Position numbers and translations under genes: made by a program
In this document: positions 17,559-26,739 of the stretch, piece by piece
How positions within the stretch are numbered: the stretch's first letter is position 1
How the letters are laid out: each line of letters starts with the position of its first letter
DNA from: Thermoguttaceae bacterium
GTDB taxonomy: Bacteria; Planctomycetota; Planctomycetia; Pirellulales; Thermoguttaceae
Assembly (NCBI GenBank): GCA_017937485.1
Contig: JAGBDN010000070.1
Span: 1-60,367, forward strand
Length of the DNA stretch: 60,367 bases
Direction of reading: 5' to 3'
Notes under the pieces: model-generated
Databases searched by the model: none
What the model was told of the DNA's origin: nothing
The model's input: the letters and a program-made list of their open reading frames with translations, nothing else

Positions 17559-19433
17559 ATGTCGAACCTCTGCGCGCTCGACTACGCCGTCCTAGCGCTA
17601 TTTTTCCTCGCGACGCTTTACATCGGTTGGCGTTCGATGCGGAAGGCGGGCGAAAGCTCGTCCGAATTCTTCCTCTCGGGCCGCTCGCAGCCTTGGTGGC
17701 TCCTCGGTTTTTCCCTCGTCGCGACGACGTTCGCCGCCGACACGCCGAACTTTGTAACGCAAGTCGTTCGCGAACAAGGCGTTTACGGCAACTGGTGCTG
17801 GTGGGCGTTCCTCCCGACCGGCCTCACGACCGTCTTCATTTACGCGAAACTTTGGCGCAAACTCGGCGTTACGACCGACCTCGAATTTTACGAAACGCGC
17901 TACAGCGGCGCTTCCGGCGCGTTCGTCCGCGCGTTCCGCACCGGCTACCTCGGCCTCGTCGTCAACACGCTGATTATGGCGAACGTAACCCTTGCGATCA
18001 TCAAGATTTTCGGCGTTATGCTCGGCTTTTCCGCGCTCGAAACGCTGTTGATTTCCGGCACGGTAACGGTGATTTTCACGACCGTCGGCGGTTTCTCGGC
18101 GGTGCTTTGGGCCGACTTTATCCTCTTCGTCGTCGCGATGGTCGGGAGTATCGCCGCGGCGGTCGTCGCGGTTCGCCTTCCGGAAGTCGGCGGGCTTTCC
18201 GGGCTCTTCGCTCACGAAGCGGTCGCGTCGAAACTCTCGTTTTTCCCGGCGTTTAACGACTATTCGGCGGTTTTGTCGCTCTTGGTCGTTCCGCTCGTCG
18301 TTCAATGGTGGAGCGCTTGGTACCCGGGCGCGGAGCCGGGGGGCGGAAGCTACACGGCGCAACGTATGCTCGCCGCGAAGACGCCGGGCCACGCCGTCGG
18401 CGCGACCCTTTTCTTCAACGCGTGCCACTACGCCGTCCGTCCTTGGCCCTGGATTATCGTCGGCTTGGCGTCGCTGATTATCTTCCCCGACTTGGAATCG
18501 CTGCAAAAAGCGTTCCCGCACGTAACGCAACCGGGACACGATATGGCGTACCCGGCGATGATGACGCTTCTCCCGGGCGGGATTTTCGGCGTCGTCGTCG
18601 CGTCGCTCTTCGCGGCGTACATGTCGACGATCGCGACGCACCTGAACCTCGGTTCGTCGTATATGGTGAACGACCTGTACTTACGTTTCATTAATAAGGA
18701 CGCGTCGGAAAAGAAGCTCGTGCGCGTCGGGCGAATTTGGACGGTCGTTTTGATGGTTCTGTCGTGCGTCGTCGCGACGCAACTTGAAAGCGCGCTCGGT
18801 TCGTTCCAAATTTTGATTTCGATCGGCGCCGGCACCGGCCTTTTGTTCCTCCTGCGCTGGTTCTGGTGGCGTATCAACGCGTATTCGGAAATCGCCGCGA
18901 TGTGTTTCGCGCTCCCGACCGCCGTTTACTTCCAACTTTACCATAAATCCGTCTGCTTAAACGCTTTCGGAATGACGGAAGAAGCGTTCGCCGCGTCTTG
19001 GCTCTCGAACGGCGGACTTCAACTCGTCGCAAGCGTCGCCCTAACGACGGTCGGCTGGCTCGCCGTTACCTTCTTGACGCCTCCGGACGACAAAGAAACG
19101 CTCCGCGAGTTCGTCCGCAAGACCCGCGCCGGCGGCCCCGGTTGGCGCAAGGTTTACGAAGACGCTAAACGCGACGGCGTGTCGCTCGAAGGCGAAGCCG
19201 ACAAATGGCCGGTTCCGCTCGGAATCCTTTGCAGCGTCGTCGGTTGCATTTCGATTTACGCCGCGCTCTTCGGAACCGGCGCGTTCCTTTACGGCGACTT
19301 CGTTCTCGGCGGCGTCTTGACCGTCGTCGCGGTCGTTGGCGGCGTCGTCCTTTGGGCTTGCTGGAAGAAGATGGAAGCGGTCGCCGCGTCGAACGAACCC
19401 GAGTCGGCGCAAGAACTTAGCAAAGCCGAATAA
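17559..19433 (+). CDS. Sodium/solute symporter (SSS family)
   Basis: An inner-membrane sodium-coupled transporter of 624 residues with about 13-14 hydrophobic segments. The N-terminal signature ALDYAVLALFFLATLYIGW and SSEFFLSGRS, followed by WWLLGFSLVATTFAADTPN, is typical of the SSS family. The ATG at 17559 is chosen because it follows ATAAAGGAAATCG; the open frame extends upstream to 17454 with non-family sequence. Position between a sialate esterase and a sialidase suggests sialic acid or another released sugar as substrate. That is inference, since the family also carries other sugars, amino acids and vitamins. Confidence 0.93.
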   Translation: MSNLCALDYAVLALFFLATLYIGWRSMRKAGESSSEFFLSGRSQPWWLLGFSLVATTFAADTPNFVTQVVREQGVYGNWCWWAFLPTGLTTVFIYAKLWRKLGVTTDLEFYETRYSGASGAFVRAFRTGYLGLVVNTLIMANVTLAIIKIFGVMLGFSALETLLISGTVTVIFTTVGGFSAVLWADFILFVVAMVGSIAAAVVAVRLPEVGGLSGLFAHEAVASKLSFFPAFNDYSAVLSLLVVPLVVQWWSAWYPGAEPGGGSYTAQRMLAAKTPGHAVGATLFFNACHYAVRPWPWIIVGLASLIIFPDLESLQKAFPHVTQPGHDMAYPAMMTLLPGGIFGVVVASLFAAYMSTIATHLNLGSSYMVNDLYLRFINKDASEKKLVRVGRIWTVVLMVLSCVVATQLESALGSFQILISIGAGTGLLFLLRWFWWRINAYSEIAAMCFALPTAVYFQLYHKSVCLNAFGMTEEAFAASWLSNGGLQLVASVALTTVGWLAVTFLTPPDDKETLREFVRKTRAGGPGWRKVYEDAKRDGVSLEGEADKWPVPLGILCSVVGCISIYAALFGTGAFLYGDFVLGGVLTVVAVVGGVVLWACWKKMEAVAASNEPESAQELSKAE

Positions 19434-19440
19434 CGGCGAA

Positions 19441-19484
19441 GACCGGACGCTTAGCGAAACCGCCCGAGCGTCCGGTCGTTCTTC
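19441..19484 (+). terminator. Terminator after the symporter
   Basis: An 11-bp stem GACCGGACGCT (19441-19451) pairs with AGCGTCCGGTC (19467-19477), followed by GTTCTT. Confidence 0.65.
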
Positions 19485-19494
19485 CCCGCTTAAT

Positions 19495-19533
19495 AAAAAA
19501 CGAGCGACGTTCCCGAAACGCCGCTCGTTTTTT
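19495..19533. terminator. Bidirectional terminator between symporter and sialidase
   Basis: AAAAAACGAGCG (19495-19506) pairs with CGCTCGTTTTTT (19522-19533). A-run and T-run flanks suit both convergent genes. Confidence 0.75.
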
Positions 19534-19665
19534 GTTGACGCCGCGTCGCTTTTCCAGTATTACGCCGCGTCGTTTTTTAGATATTACACGGCATAGAGCC
19601 GCCGCTTTTTCGCCGACTTGCCGTTGCTTTCCGTCGCCGCGGCTTTTTTTTCGCCGTTTCCGACG

Positions 19666-21282
19666 TTATTTCCCGTCGCCGACTTTCGGAACGTCCGCAA
19701 TCTTAACGGTTTGGAAGATCAGCCCGCCGAGCGTTTCGTAAAGCGCGCCGACCGTTTCGTCGTCGATCTTCACGAGCGACGAATACCCCCAGCCGCCCGG
19801 GCGATAAAGCGTCAGTTCGCGATCCCAAGTCGTTCCTTCGTCGGCGCTTAGTTTAAGCGTCATATCGACGCGCCCGTTCTTCGAGTTCGGGTTCATGAAC
19901 GCGAGACAATCGCTTTGATCGCCGTCGAGCGTCGACGAAAACCGGATTAAACTCGCTTGGCAAATCGGCTCGACGAGCGTTTTTTTCGACGTCGAATGTT
20001 CTTCCCAAGTTTCGCCGAAATCGCGAGTTAGCGCGACCGACCGCGCGCGTCCTTCGAAGTTGCGCATATTCAACATCAGCGCCCCGTCGTTCAGCTCGAC
20101 GACCTGCGCTTCGCAAGTCATTCGAACGGCGCCGTTCCCCGCTTTCCAACTTTTCCCGCCGTCGCCGCTCCAAACGAGCGTCGAGAACCAAACGCCGTTT
20201 TCGTCGATAAACTGCGCCGGGAAAACGAGTTGGCCGCCGCGCGTCGCGATTCCGCAACCGGGCCCTTGGAACAAAATGCGCCAATTTTCGTTCGGCGCCG
20301 CGACGTTCGTTATATCGATCGGCTCGCTCCACGACGCGCCGTCGTCGTCGCTGTACGACAAAACGAGACGCCCGGACGTCCCGATTTTCAGTCCCGGTTG
20401 CGACGCGTGAATCGACTTGCCGTTATGCGCCCAAAGCGCGGCGATCCAAACGCGCCCGGTTTTCGGGTCGACGAGAATCGCCGGGTCGCCGACGCCCTCT
20501 TTCGCCGGGTCGGCCCCGTCGTAATTAATCGCGATTTGCATCGGCTCCCAAGTTTTGCCGCCGTCGAAACTCCGCGAACACGCGACGTCGACGTTCGCCG
20601 GAAGGTCTCTCGCGTCGTTCCAACGAGCGTCGTAAACCGCGATCAGCGTTCCCTTTAGCGTTTTGACGATTCCCGGAATGCGGTACTTCGCGACGCCGTC
20701 CCAACCGGAATCGCGCACCAAAACGCCGAACCGATATTCGAGCGACGTCGCGTCGAACGCCGCCGTTTTCCCGTCCGTTTTTTTCGCGACCGCCTCTTTC
20801 ACGGCGATTTTCACCTTGTCGCCCGGCCCGGCGTTTTTCGACGCAAACGCCCAAATTTCGACGGTTGCGAGATTTGCCGCGTCGGTCGGCGCAAAAGCGA
20901 ACTCCGCCGCGCCCTCTTTCGCGCCGTCGATTTCGACGCTTCCTAAAATCAGCTCGCCGGATCGCAACTCCAACCGTTTCAAGAGTTTCGCGTCCGAAAC
21001 GCCGACGACGATTCGTTCCCAACTCGCCCCGCCGTCGACGGTCAACGTCGTTACTTTCGTCGCGATTTCCGACCCGTCCGACGCGATCAAAATCGGCTCT
21101 TCGGCGCGATTCGGCGTCGCGACAACGCTTAGCGCCGCCGTTTTTTCTTCGTCGCCAACACCTTGCGCCGCAACGTTTGCAACGTCGTTAGCGATAACCG
21201 TCCGCTCGAACGCGCCGTCCGAAACGCCCGCCAATCTGACGACGCAAAGCGCCGCCGCTAACATTTTACCGTTTTTTTTCAT
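19666..21282 (-). CDS. Secreted sialidase (BNR/Asp-box, GH33-like)
   Basis: Predicted exo-sialidase releasing terminal sialic acid. The ATG at 21282 follows a clear AAGGAG and starts a signal peptide (MKKNGKMLAAALCVV-, about 1-25), giving 538 residues. Residues about 30-180 form a beta-sandwich-like N-domain. The six-bladed propeller follows, opening with the YRIPGIV arginine motif and containing several Asp boxes (SFDGGKTW, SDDDGASW, SGDGGKSW, TRDFGETW, SADEGTTW). The C-terminus ends in GLIFQTVKIADVP. A promoter lies at 21392-21420. With the esterase and symporter it forms a sialic-acid-type region, although no lyase or kinase genes are in the window. Confidence 0.9.
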   Translation of the reverse strand: MKKNGKMLAAALCVVRLAGVSDGAFERTVIANDVANVAAQGVGDEEKTAALSVVATPNRAEEPILIASDGSEIATKVTTLTVDGGASWERIVVGVSDAKLLKRLELRSGELILGSVEIDGAKEGAAEFAFAPTDAANLATVEIWAFASKNAGPGDKVKIAVKEAVAKKTDGKTAAFDATSLEYRFGVLVRDSGWDGVAKYRIPGIVKTLKGTLIAVYDARWNDARDLPANVDVACSRSFDGGKTWEPMQIAINYDGADPAKEGVGDPAILVDPKTGRVWIAALWAHNGKSIHASQPGLKIGTSGRLVLSYSDDDGASWSEPIDITNVAAPNENWRILFQGPGCGIATRGGQLVFPAQFIDENGVWFSTLVWSGDGGKSWKAGNGAVRMTCEAQVVELNDGALMLNMRNFEGRARSVALTRDFGETWEEHSTSKKTLVEPICQASLIRFSSTLDGDQSDCLAFMNPNSKNGRVDMTLKLSADEGTTWDRELTLYRPGGWGYSSLVKIDDETVGALYETLGGLIFQTVKIADVPKVGDGK

Positions 21283-21726
21283 CGCCGTTTCTCCTTTTTT
21301 CTCGTTCGACGCCAAACGCAACCGCTTGCGTTGCCGACGTTTACCAACGCTAAAATCGCTTCGAAAGCGTTCTTGGCCTTCGCATTTCCTTATTTTACCC
21401 GAGAACCGCGTCGAAATCAAGAGCCGTCATCGAAAAGCGCAAATCGTTGCCGCGTCGACATTTAAGAATCGCCAAGAAACAAAAAGGCGTCCGCCGCGCT
21501 CGGCCTTTTGACGCGGCGGACGCCGTTCGCTCGGTCGCCCGAGTCGTTCGGTCGCCCGAGTCGTTCGGTCGTCCCGGAACTTGCGCCGAATCTCGACGCA
21601 AGCTCGTTTCGGAACGTCGACGCGAATTTCGCAACCCGCGCCGTTTCAATTGGTTAAGCGTCCTCGTTGCGCGACGCTTAACCGTTGTTCTCTCGTTAAC
21701 GGTCGTTCGACCGTCTTCGCTTAAAC
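21283..21726. other. Intergenic region upstream of the sialidase
   Basis: It contains the sialidase promoter (21392-21420). A direct repeat CGGTCGCCCGAGTCGTT occurs twice at about 21533-21566. No gene is seen; open frames here are short and Arg-rich. Confidence 0.55.
21392..21420 (-). promoter_or_regulatory. Sialidase promoter
   Basis: On the minus strand: TTGATT, 17 bases, TAAAAT, about 110 bases before the ATG at 21282. Confidence 0.65.
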
Positions 21727-22284
21727 TCAACCGAAGTAGCGTTTGAGCAAACCGGCGAACCCGGCGCCGTGGCGCGCTTCGTCTTTCGCCATTTCGTGAA
21801 CCGTGTCGTGAACGGCGTCGTAATTCAGTTGTTTAGCGCGTTTAGCGATTTCGAACTTGCCCGCGCAAGCGCCGGTTTCGGCTTCGACGCGCATTTGGAG
21901 GTTCGTTTTGGTGCACGGAACGACGACTTCGCCGAGGAGTTCCGCGAACTTGGCGGCGTGTTCGGCTTCTTCGAACGCGTAACGTTTGAACGCGTCGGCG
22001 ATTTCCGGGTAACCTTCGCGTTCCGCTTGGCGGCTCATCGCGAGATACATCCCGACTTCGGTGCATTCGCCCATAAAGTTCATCCGCAGGCCTTCGACGA
22101 TTTCTTGATCTTCGACCATACCGTCGCCGATGGAGTGAACCGTCGCGAAGGAAAGTTCGCCGCCGTCGACTTTTTCGACGAATTTCGAAGCCGGAGCTTT
22201 GCATTGCGGGCAGTTTTCCGGAGCCGCGTCGCCTTCGTGAACGTAACCGCAAACTTGGCAGATGAATTTCTTCGTCTTTTCCAT
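21727..22284 (-). CDS. Reverse rubrerythrin (rubredoxin plus ferritin-like diiron domain)
   Basis: Expected to reduce hydrogen peroxide in the cytoplasm using electrons passed through its rubredoxin domain. The 185-residue protein begins with the rubredoxin site (Cys9, Cys12, Cys25, Cys28) and continues with a ferritin-like four-helix domain with the iron ligands in [19 protein letters not shown] and DEARH. Rubredoxin first is the reverse order of classical rubrerythrin and is typical of anaerobes. GAAAGGAT lies before the ATG. perR lies 238 bases upstream on the same strand, which fits peroxide-responsive control. Confidence 0.92.
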   Translation of the reverse strand: MEKTKKFICQVCGYVHEGDAAPENCPQCKAPASKFVEKVDGGELSFATVHSIGDGMVEDQEIVEGLRMNFMGECTEVGMYLAMSRQAEREGYPEIADAFKRYAFEEAEHAAKFAELLGEVVVPCTKTNLQMRVEAETGACAGKFEIAKRAKQLNYDAVHDTVHEMAKDEARHGAGFAGLLKRYFG

Positions 22285-22522
22285 TATTATTATCCTTTCG
22301 CGCTAATTTTCGTTGATTATTTCAACGTTTTCAATGTTCTTACCAACCGTCGACGTTTTTTTCTCCCTAAAACGTCGACGCTCGTTTTTATATCGACTAT
22401 TTACGCTGTAAATTTTAGTTCCGATTTTACGAATGGGCGTTTTTCGCCGCCGTCGCTTCACCGAGCGTCGCCGAATCGCCTTCTCCGCTTCTCGAAAACC
22501 GCTCCGCGATTTCCGCAACTCC

Positions 22523-22966
22523 TTAACTTTCCGTCTTTTGCAAACACTCGCGACAGACGCCGCGAATCCGCGTTTCGACGTGTTCGACGCTTCCAATCTC
22601 CGCCGCCGACGCCGGTAAGAGCGTTTCCAAGTTCTCAATTTCGAAATCGTAAACGCGCCCGCACTTCGAGCAGTAAAAATGGTCGTGTCGTTTGGGGTTT
22701 GCGTCGAACCGAGCCAACACGTTCGGGCGATCCATCATCGCGATCAAACCGCGTTCCGCGAAGTCGCTCAAAATGCGAAAAACGCTTTCTCGCGAAATCT
22801 TGGGCAGTTCGAGCTTGACGTTTTCCCAAACGCGGTCGACGACCGGGTGTTCCGTATTCCCGCGAAGGTAACGCCAAACAGCGAACCGCGCCGGAGTGAA
22901 CTTCCAGCCGACGCTTCGGCAAAGTTCCGCAAACTCTTGTACTAAATCGTTTTGGGGATTTTTCAT
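22523..22966 (-). CDS. perR: Fur-family peroxide regulator (PerR-like)
   Basis: A 147-residue metal-dependent repressor. It has a winged helix (about 15-85), the structural zinc cysteines 99, 102, 138 and 141, and regulatory-metal ligands His40, Asp88, His94, His96 and Asp107. Asp at the last position (in VYDF) is the PerR-type residue, so PerR is favoured over Fur. It lies upstream of reverse rubrerythrin on the same strand, a common pairing. Its own upstream region has a PerR-like box (22996-23010), suggesting autoregulation. Confidence 0.88.
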   Translation of the reverse strand: MKNPQNDLVQEFAELCRSVGWKFTPARFAVWRYLRGNTEHPVVDRVWENVKLELPKISRESVFRILSDFAERGLIAMMDRPNVLARFDANPKRHDHFYCSKCGRVYDFEIENLETLLPASAAEIGSVEHVETRIRGVCRECLQKTES

Positions 22967-22995
22967 TTTTTGCTCTCGCTTATTTATCCCTCATC

Positions 22996-23010
22996 TGTAA
23001 ATAAATATAA
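22996..23010. promoter_or_regulatory. Possible PerR box upstream of perR
   Basis: The minus strand reads TTATATTTATTTACA, a 7-1-7 near-palindrome matching the PerR consensus TTATAATnATTATAA at 10 of 14 positions. It lies 30-44 bases before the perR ATG, in an AT-rich stretch where the promoter should be. Confidence 0.4.
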
Positions 23011-23071
23011 CATACATTTAGAACTTTACAAGACCTTTTTTCACTTTTTTTCCAATTTTTTTTCTTTCGAC

Positions 23072-23100
23072 TTGCAAAAAGCGCGTTTCCCCCGTAAAAT
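23072..23100 (+). promoter_or_regulatory. Promoter of GH43-like gene
   Basis: TTGCAA (23072-23077), 17 bases, TAAAAT (23095-23100), 130 bases before the chosen ATG. Confidence 0.7.
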
Positions 23101-23230
23101 AAAGGCTCCGACGCGTTTCAAACGGTCGAAATTTCGCCGCCGACGCCGATTTTTGCGCCTCGACCGCCAATTTCCCGTTTCGCCGTCTTTCCCCCCAATT
23201 TTCCCCCCTATAGTAATAAGGAGAAAATCG

Positions 23231-24253
23231 ATGCGTTTCGCGCTTCCGTTTTTACGCCGCAACACGTTGGCGTCGTTTGTTTTAGCGTCGACGCTTGCCG
23301 CGTTCGCCCCCGCCGTCCTCGCCGACGATTCCGCCAAGCCGGTCGAGCGCAACCCGATCTTCCCCGGTCAAAAGGCCGACCCGGAGGTTCTCTACTCGCA
23401 AAAAACCGGTCGCGTTTACGTCTATCCGACGTCCGAGGCGAACGGTTTCCGCGTTTTCTCGACCGACAACCTCGTCGACTGGAAAGACGAAGGCCTCGTT
23501 CTGACCGACGCCGACGTCAGTTGGGAAACCCGCGCTTACTGGGCGCCGTCGATCATCGAAAAGAAAATCGACGGTAAGTTCAAGTATTTCTTCTACTTCT
23601 GCGCGAACGAGAAGATCGGCGTCGCGGTCGGCGACGACCCGACCGGCCCCTTCGTCGACAAGGGTTCCGTCCTGATCGACCGCTCGCTTCGCCCGGAAGG
23701 CCGCAACGGCGTCGAAATCGACCCTTACGTCTTCGCCGACCCGGTCAGCGGCAAAAACTACCTTTACTGGGGCAACAGCTACCTTTGCGTCTGCGAACTT
23801 AACGACGACATGACGTCGCTGAAACTCGAAACGAAGCGCGACATTACGCCGCCCGACTTCTTCGAAGGAACTTACGTATTTTACCGAAACGGCAAATATT
23901 ACCTCACTTGGTCGAAGCACGACACCCGCAGCGTCGAGTATCAAGTCCGCGTCGCGACGTCCGATTCGCCGCTGGGCCCCTTCGTCGCTCCGGAAAAAGA
24001 CCATATCGTCCTTTATAAAGTCCCGGAAAAGGAGATTTACGGCCCGGGCCACCACTCGTTCCTCTTCCTTCCGAACGGCGACAATTACGTCTTTTATCAC
24101 CGCCTTTGCCTGCCGCTCGGCAAAAATCCTTGGGCGCGCGAAACTTGCCTCGACCGAATGTACTTCAACGAAGACGGGTCGATCAAGCCGATCGTTCCGA
24201 CCCGCGAAGGTATTTCGCAACCCGTTGACTTGAAACAATTTCAAGCGAAATAA
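23231..24253 (+). CDS. Secreted GH43-like five-bladed propeller glycosidase
   Basis: Predicted periplasmic or secreted glycosidase (arabinosidase or xylosidase type). The start at 23231 follows AATAAGGAGAAAATCG and gives a signal peptide (about 1-31, ending PAVLAD); the open frame reaches back to 22952 but lacks family sequence there. The 340-residue mature region matches GH43: DPEVLYSQKTGRVYVYPTS near the N-terminus (catalytic-base region), WAPSIIEKK, GVEIDPYVFADP (central Asp), EGTYVFYRNGKYYLTWS (general-acid Glu) and GPGHHSFLF. It is followed by a terminator and another glycosidase gene. Substrate cannot be read from sequence. Confidence 0.88.
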   Translation: MRFALPFLRRNTLASFVLASTLAAFAPAVLADDSAKPVERNPIFPGQKADPEVLYSQKTGRVYVYPTSEANGFRVFSTDNLVDWKDEGLVLTDADVSWETRAYWAPSIIEKKIDGKFKYFFYFCANEKIGVAVGDDPTGPFVDKGSVLIDRSLRPEGRNGVEIDPYVFADPVSGKNYLYWGNSYLCVCELNDDMTSLKLETKRDITPPDFFEGTYVFYRNGKYYLTWSKHDTRSVEYQVRVATSDSPLGPFVAPEKDHIVLYKVPEKEIYGPGHHSFLFLPNGDNYVFYHRLCLPLGKNPWARETCLDRMYFNEDGSIKPIVPTREGISQPVDLKQFQAK

Positions 24254-24265
24254 CGTTTGAACGAC

Positions 24266-24300
24266 GCCGCGTCGATTTTCCTTGTCGACGCGGCTTTTTT
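24266..24300 (+). terminator. Terminator after the GH43-like gene
   Basis: GCCGCGTCGA (24266-24275) pairs with TCGACGCGGC (24285-24294), followed by TTTTTT. Confidence 0.75.
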
Positions 24301-24399
24301 CGTCGCTTTTTCCCGTTCTTTTCAAGCGACGGCCGCGACTTTCCCCGTTCGCAACCGTCGCGATTTCAACGTTTACCTTAACGCCAAAAGGAGCCTTCG

Positions 24400-26544
24400 A
24401 TGCCGAAACGCTTCTCCTTTTCCCGAGTTGGTCGCTTAACCCTTTTAGCGGCTGCGCTTACCGCGCCCCCGACCTTCGCCGACGCCCCCGTTTCCCCCGA
24501 CGACGCCAAGTCGCCGTTCGCCGACGCGGTCGCTTTTTGGAATTTCGCCGATCTTAACGACGCCAACGTAAACGACGGCGCGGCAAGCGTTTTACAAGCG
24601 TTCGGCGACGTCGAAATCGGCGTCGAACTCGACGAAACCGCCAAAGCCGAATCCCTCTTGCGCGGCGGCGACGGCAAAGTCGCCCGAATCTCCCAAGGCG
24701 GTTACCTCCGAACCGACGCGCCGCTCGGCTCCGAACTCGCCGTCGACGGTTCCGAGCTAACGTTTTGCGTTCGTTTGCGTTACGACGCGACCGTTTGGCA
24801 AAATTCGCCGATTTTCTCGAAACACGGCGGGCACGAGCGGCTCGCGTACAACCTGTACTGCCTCGACGACGCGCTCGGCGCCGAAATCGGGACGACCGGG
24901 AACAACGGCCTTCTCCGCTGTCGGGCGCTACGTTCTGAAACGCGCGATCCGGAAGCCGCGCTAACCGCTTGGCGCGACGTTGTTTGCCGCGTCGACGAAG
25001 CGAAAGTCGAGCTCTTCGTCGACGGGCGTTGTTACGACGAAGACTTCGTTCTCGGGACGCTCCGACCGAACGACGTCGCGTTGACGATCGGCGCCCAAAT
25101 CGAACCGGACGGCAAAACGCGCGCCGGTTTCGTCGGCGAAATCGACCATATCGCCGTTTGGAACCGAGCGCTCGCAAACGACGAAATCGCGGCGCTTAGC
25201 GGCGGAAGCGACCGAATCGACCCGCGCGAGCGAACCGACCTCGGCGACGGAGCGTCGCTCCAATATTGGACGCCGCCAAACGCTTACGGCGTCGGGGATT
25301 GCATGCCGTTTTACGTCGACGGCGTCTTTCACTTCATGTACCTCCTCGACAAGGGCCGCCACGGCGCGAAAAACGGCCTCGGCGCGCACCAATGGATTCA
25401 AGCGACGTCGCCCGACCTGAAAACCTGGACGCACCGCCCGTTCGTCGTTCCGATCGATCGCCAAAACGAAGGCTCGATCTGCACCGGTTGCGTTTACTAT
25501 CATAAAGGCGTTTATTACGCGTTTTACGCCAATCGCGCCGTCGAATACGTCATGCCGGACGGCGAAAAACGGAAGACTTACGGGCTCCTCTGTTTAGCAA
25601 CGAGCAAAGACGGAATCCATTTTGAGAAAAAGGATTGCGACCCGATTTTCCTTCTTCCGGACGGTTACTCTTGGGGAACGCGCGACCCGCAAATTTTCCA
25701 AGACCCGACCGACGGAACGTTCCATATGTATATTACGACGACGTATCGCGGCAAAGGCTGTTGGGCGCACGCGACGTCGCAAGACCTTGAAAATTGGACG
25801 CTTACCGACCCGGTCTACACGCATATGAACGGCGAGCCGGAGTGTCCGGACTGGTTCCGTTGGGGCGACGATTATTACGTCGTCGCGAACCATCTCAACG
25901 GTTATTACAAGACGTCGAAGTCGCCGACCGGCCCTTGGGAAGTTCCGAACGCGCCGAACATTTTGATGCCGGGGATAATTAACGTTCCGCAAACGGCGGC
26001 CTTTAAAGACGGTCGTCGCTTGGTTTGCGGCTGGAGTCGCGAACGCGGCTTCGGCGGAAGCGCGGTCTTTCACGAGCTGATTCGCTTCGACGACGGAACG
26101 CTCGGCGAAAAATTCGTTCCCGAAATGATACCGGAAACGGACGCGCCGGTCGTTTCGGAAAGCGAAATCGCCGAATCGGAACGCGTTTGGGAATCGCTTC
26201 CAACCCGTTGCCGCGTCAAGTTTTCGCTATCCTACGACCCGAAGAAAATCGACAATTTACGCGACGTCGTTTTCAAGTACGCCGACGGCAAAGAATTGCG
26301 CGTCGTCTTTTCGGAGCGGGCCGTTTATCTCGGCGGTTTCAAAATCGAGCGCGTCGACATGTCGAGCGGAAACCTTGCCTTCGATTGCATCCTAACATCC
26401 AATCTGATCGATATTTGCGTCGACGACAAACGAACGCTGACGGCGGAACTCCCGGCGGAGTCGGAACGTTCGTTGCAACTTCTCAACGACGCCGGCGCCG
26501 CGGTCAAAGTAAAGTCGCTCGAAATTTCGCCGCTTAAAGATTAA
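24400..26544 (+). CDS. Secreted LamG-domain plus GH32/GH43-like glycosidase
   Basis: A 714-residue exported protein with a signal peptide (1-27, ending TFADA). Residues about 40-265 resemble a LamG/concanavalin-like sandwich (AVAFWNFADL start, GEIDHIAVWNRAL end). Residues about 280-560 form a five-bladed propeller of the GH32/GH43 clan (GDCMPFYVDGVFHFMYLLD, TRDPQIFQDP, EPECPDWFRWGDDYYV). Residues about 590-714 look like a GH32-type C-terminal beta-sandwich. EPECPDWF resembles the acid/base EC motif of GH32, so a fructan-type or related substrate is possible, but this is not settled. AGGAG lies before the ATG. Confidence 0.85.
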   Translation: MPKRFSFSRVGRLTLLAAALTAPPTFADAPVSPDDAKSPFADAVAFWNFADLNDANVNDGAASVLQAFGDVEIGVELDETAKAESLLRGGDGKVARISQGGYLRTDAPLGSELAVDGSELTFCVRLRYDATVWQNSPIFSKHGGHERLAYNLYCLDDALGAEIGTTGNNGLLRCRALRSETRDPEAALTAWRDVVCRVDEAKVELFVDGRCYDEDFVLGTLRPNDVALTIGAQIEPDGKTRAGFVGEIDHIAVWNRALANDEIAALSGGSDRIDPRERTDLGDGASLQYWTPPNAYGVGDCMPFYVDGVFHFMYLLDKGRHGAKNGLGAHQWIQATSPDLKTWTHRPFVVPIDRQNEGSICTGCVYYHKGVYYAFYANRAVEYVMPDGEKRKTYGLLCLATSKDGIHFEKKDCDPIFLLPDGYSWGTRDPQIFQDPTDGTFHMYITTTYRGKGCWAHATSQDLENWTLTDPVYTHMNGEPECPDWFRWGDDYYVVANHLNGYYKTSKSPTGPWEVPNAPNILMPGIINVPQTAAFKDGRRLVCGWSRERGFGGSAVFHELIRFDDGTLGEKFVPEMIPETDAPVVSESEIAESERVWESLPTRCRVKFSLSYDPKKIDNLRDVVFKYADGKELRVVFSERAVYLGGFKIERVDMSSGNLAFDCILTSNLIDICVDDKRTLTAELPAESERSLQLLNDAGAAVKVKSLEISPLKD

Positions 26545-26639
26545 ACGCCAACTCGTTAAGCGGCAATCGGTTGCATTTTCCCGCTTAATAAAAACGGCAA
26601 GTCACCCAAACGGCCGTTCAAATTAACGGCAAGCAAACG

Positions 26640-26674
26640 AAACGGCGACGCGTTTTCGCAACGCGTCGCCGTTT
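26640..26674. terminator. Bidirectional terminator
   Basis: A 15-bp perfect stem (26640-26654 with 26660-26674) with a five-base loop and A/T flanks. It separates the convergent GH32/GH43-like and GH78 genes. Confidence 0.85.
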
Positions 26675-26739
26675 TTCTTTTAACGTTTCACGCCGTCGCC
26701 AACAAAACGACGGCGCGCAACCGTTTATTTGCCAACCGC

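Noticed and set aside
22952..23230. Upstream extension of the GH43-like frame
   Set aside because: Not similar to the family; the signal peptide and AAGGAG fix the start at 23231.
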